From: Roseburia hominis A2-183 | GTDB taxonomy: Bacteria; Bacillota; Clostridia; Lachnospirales; Lachnospiraceae | NCBI RefSeq assembly: GCF_000225345.1 | Contig: NC_015977.1 | Location: 561,001-625,000 of the forward strand | DNA length: 64,000 nt | Direction: 5' to 3' | Shown: positions 63,421-64,000 of the stretch, one piece after another | How positions within the stretch are numbered: the first letter of the stretch is position 1 | How the letters are laid out: every line of letters begins with the position of its first letter | Position numbers and translations under genes: made by a program | Notes under the pieces: generated by a model | Databases searched by the model: none | Told to the model about the DNA's origin: nothing | What the model saw: the letters and a program-made list of their open reading frames with translations, nothing else

Positions 63421-64000
63421 TGGAAAAAATAACAGCAGTGGTACTTGCAGCCGGGGCGGGAAAACGGATGCACAGTGATGTGCACAAGCAGTATATGATG
63501 CTTGCCGGCCGCCCGGTGCTTTTTTATGCGCTGCAGGCGTTTGCAGAGAGCGCGGTAACCGACATTGTCGTCGTAGTGGGGGCAGGAGAGATCGATTACT
63601 GCAGAAAAGAGATTGTTGAAAAATATCATATCCAAAAGGTCTGTGCGGTCGTGGAAGGCGGACGGGAACGCTACCATTCTGTGTATGAAGGGCTTAAGGC
63701 GGCGGACGGGAGCGATTACGTGCTGATCCATGACGGGGCGAGACCGCTTGTTACCGCCGATATCATCAGCCGGTCCATAGCGTGCGTCAGAGAGGGGGAT
63801 TCCTGCGTGGTGGGAATGCCAGTAAAGGACACGATCAAAGTGGTCGGGGCGGATGGCTTTGCAAAAGAGACGCCCGAGCGGAGCAGCCTGTGGCAGGTTC
63901 AGACCCCGCAGACATTTCCCTACGGACGGATCCGGAAGGCGTATGAGAAGGTGATGGCACAGGGAGATTCTGCCGTCACAGATGATGCGATGATGCTGGA
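63420..64000 (+). CDS. ispD: 2-C-methyl-D-erythritol 4-phosphate cytidylyltransferase, 3' partial
   Basis: Starts at GTG 63420 (GGGGGAG upstream), one base overlapping the tsaD stop, and runs off the window after ~193 codons. Nucleotide-binding VVLAAGAGKRM at the start; VEGGRERYHSV and LIHDGARPLVT are IspD motifs. It makes CDP-methylerythritol in the MEP isoprenoid pathway. Confidence 0.95.
   Translation, partial: MEKITAVVLAAGAGKRMHSDVHKQYMMLAGRPVLFYALQAFAESAVTDIVVVVGAGEIDYCRKEIVEKYHIQKVCAVVEGGRERYHSVYEGLKAADGSDYVLIHDGARPLVTADIISRSIACVREGDSCVVGMPVKDTIKVVGADGFAKETPERSSLWQVQTPQTFPYGRIRKAYEKVMAQGDSAVTDDAMML

Overview
The window looks like chromosomal DNA of a butyrate-forming Lachnospiraceae bacterium (Roseburia, Agathobacter or Butyrivibrio type). 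Evidence: strong AGGAGG ribosome sites, gene families typical of that group, a thl-hbd-bcd-etfB-etfA cluster, and an RF2 gene with a +1 programmed frameshift. No rRNA, tRNA, phage gene, intact transposase or CRISPR array was seen. Genus is inferred, not proven.

Layout. 1-2759: end of an M23 peptidase, an S41 protease and a VanZ-like protein. 2746-7970: prfB, then a four-gene zinc-ribbon/SPFH/TPM membrane cluster resembling Bacillus ydjGHI. 8132-11072: ACT regulator, homoserine dehydrogenase and a PGM-like proposed homoserine kinase. 11144-15236: a decapitated GH13 glycosidase remnant, then a maltose-type ABC importer without its ATPase. 15345-20655: YtaF-like protein, glycerol kinase with a structured leader, a membrane-tethered GNAT, a TetR/DhaS-type regulator and lactaldehyde reductase. 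21010-22746: a second GNAT-like membrane protein with a Q/G/Y-rich linker.

22800-30000 is the most distinctive region and is visibly A+T-richer than its neighbours. It holds an unannotated 43-aa secreted-peptide gene, a convergent 631-aa regulator with two XRE helix-turn-helix/TPR modules (it reads as a tandem-duplicated RRNPP receptor), and a divergent four-gene ABC export operon preceded by a perfect 18-bp inverted repeat. I interpret it as a peptide quorum-sensing and export module.

30254-34545: carAB. 34800-35920: a 33-aa small gene and an AraC regulator. 36437-39053: a degenerate HD-GYP protein divergent from a PcsB/SleB wall hydrolase. 39506-44796: butyrate pathway genes, with crotonase absent. 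44937-50918: MATE pump, ECF S component, mtnA, Mrp, LytTR plus LiaF-like protein. 51498-54953: uracil permease and small membrane proteins. 55117-58300: tex, and an FMN riboswitch controlling ribU. 58386-64000: YcxB-like protein, tsaE-tsaB-rimI, a zinc protein, RNase Z, tsaD and the start of ispD.

The intergenic DNA carries several repeat families. Three near-palindromes of about 0.45-0.49 kb (35952, 47007, 50977) show compensatory base changes between copies. A 153-bp two-part element occurs twice in opposite orientation (20741, 34551). A roughly 55-65-bp double hairpin occurs three times (4574, 54015, 60537). A three-way-junction-like structure lies between 17-bp direct repeats (53811-53990). 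These and the peptide module are the best candidates for undescribed biology.
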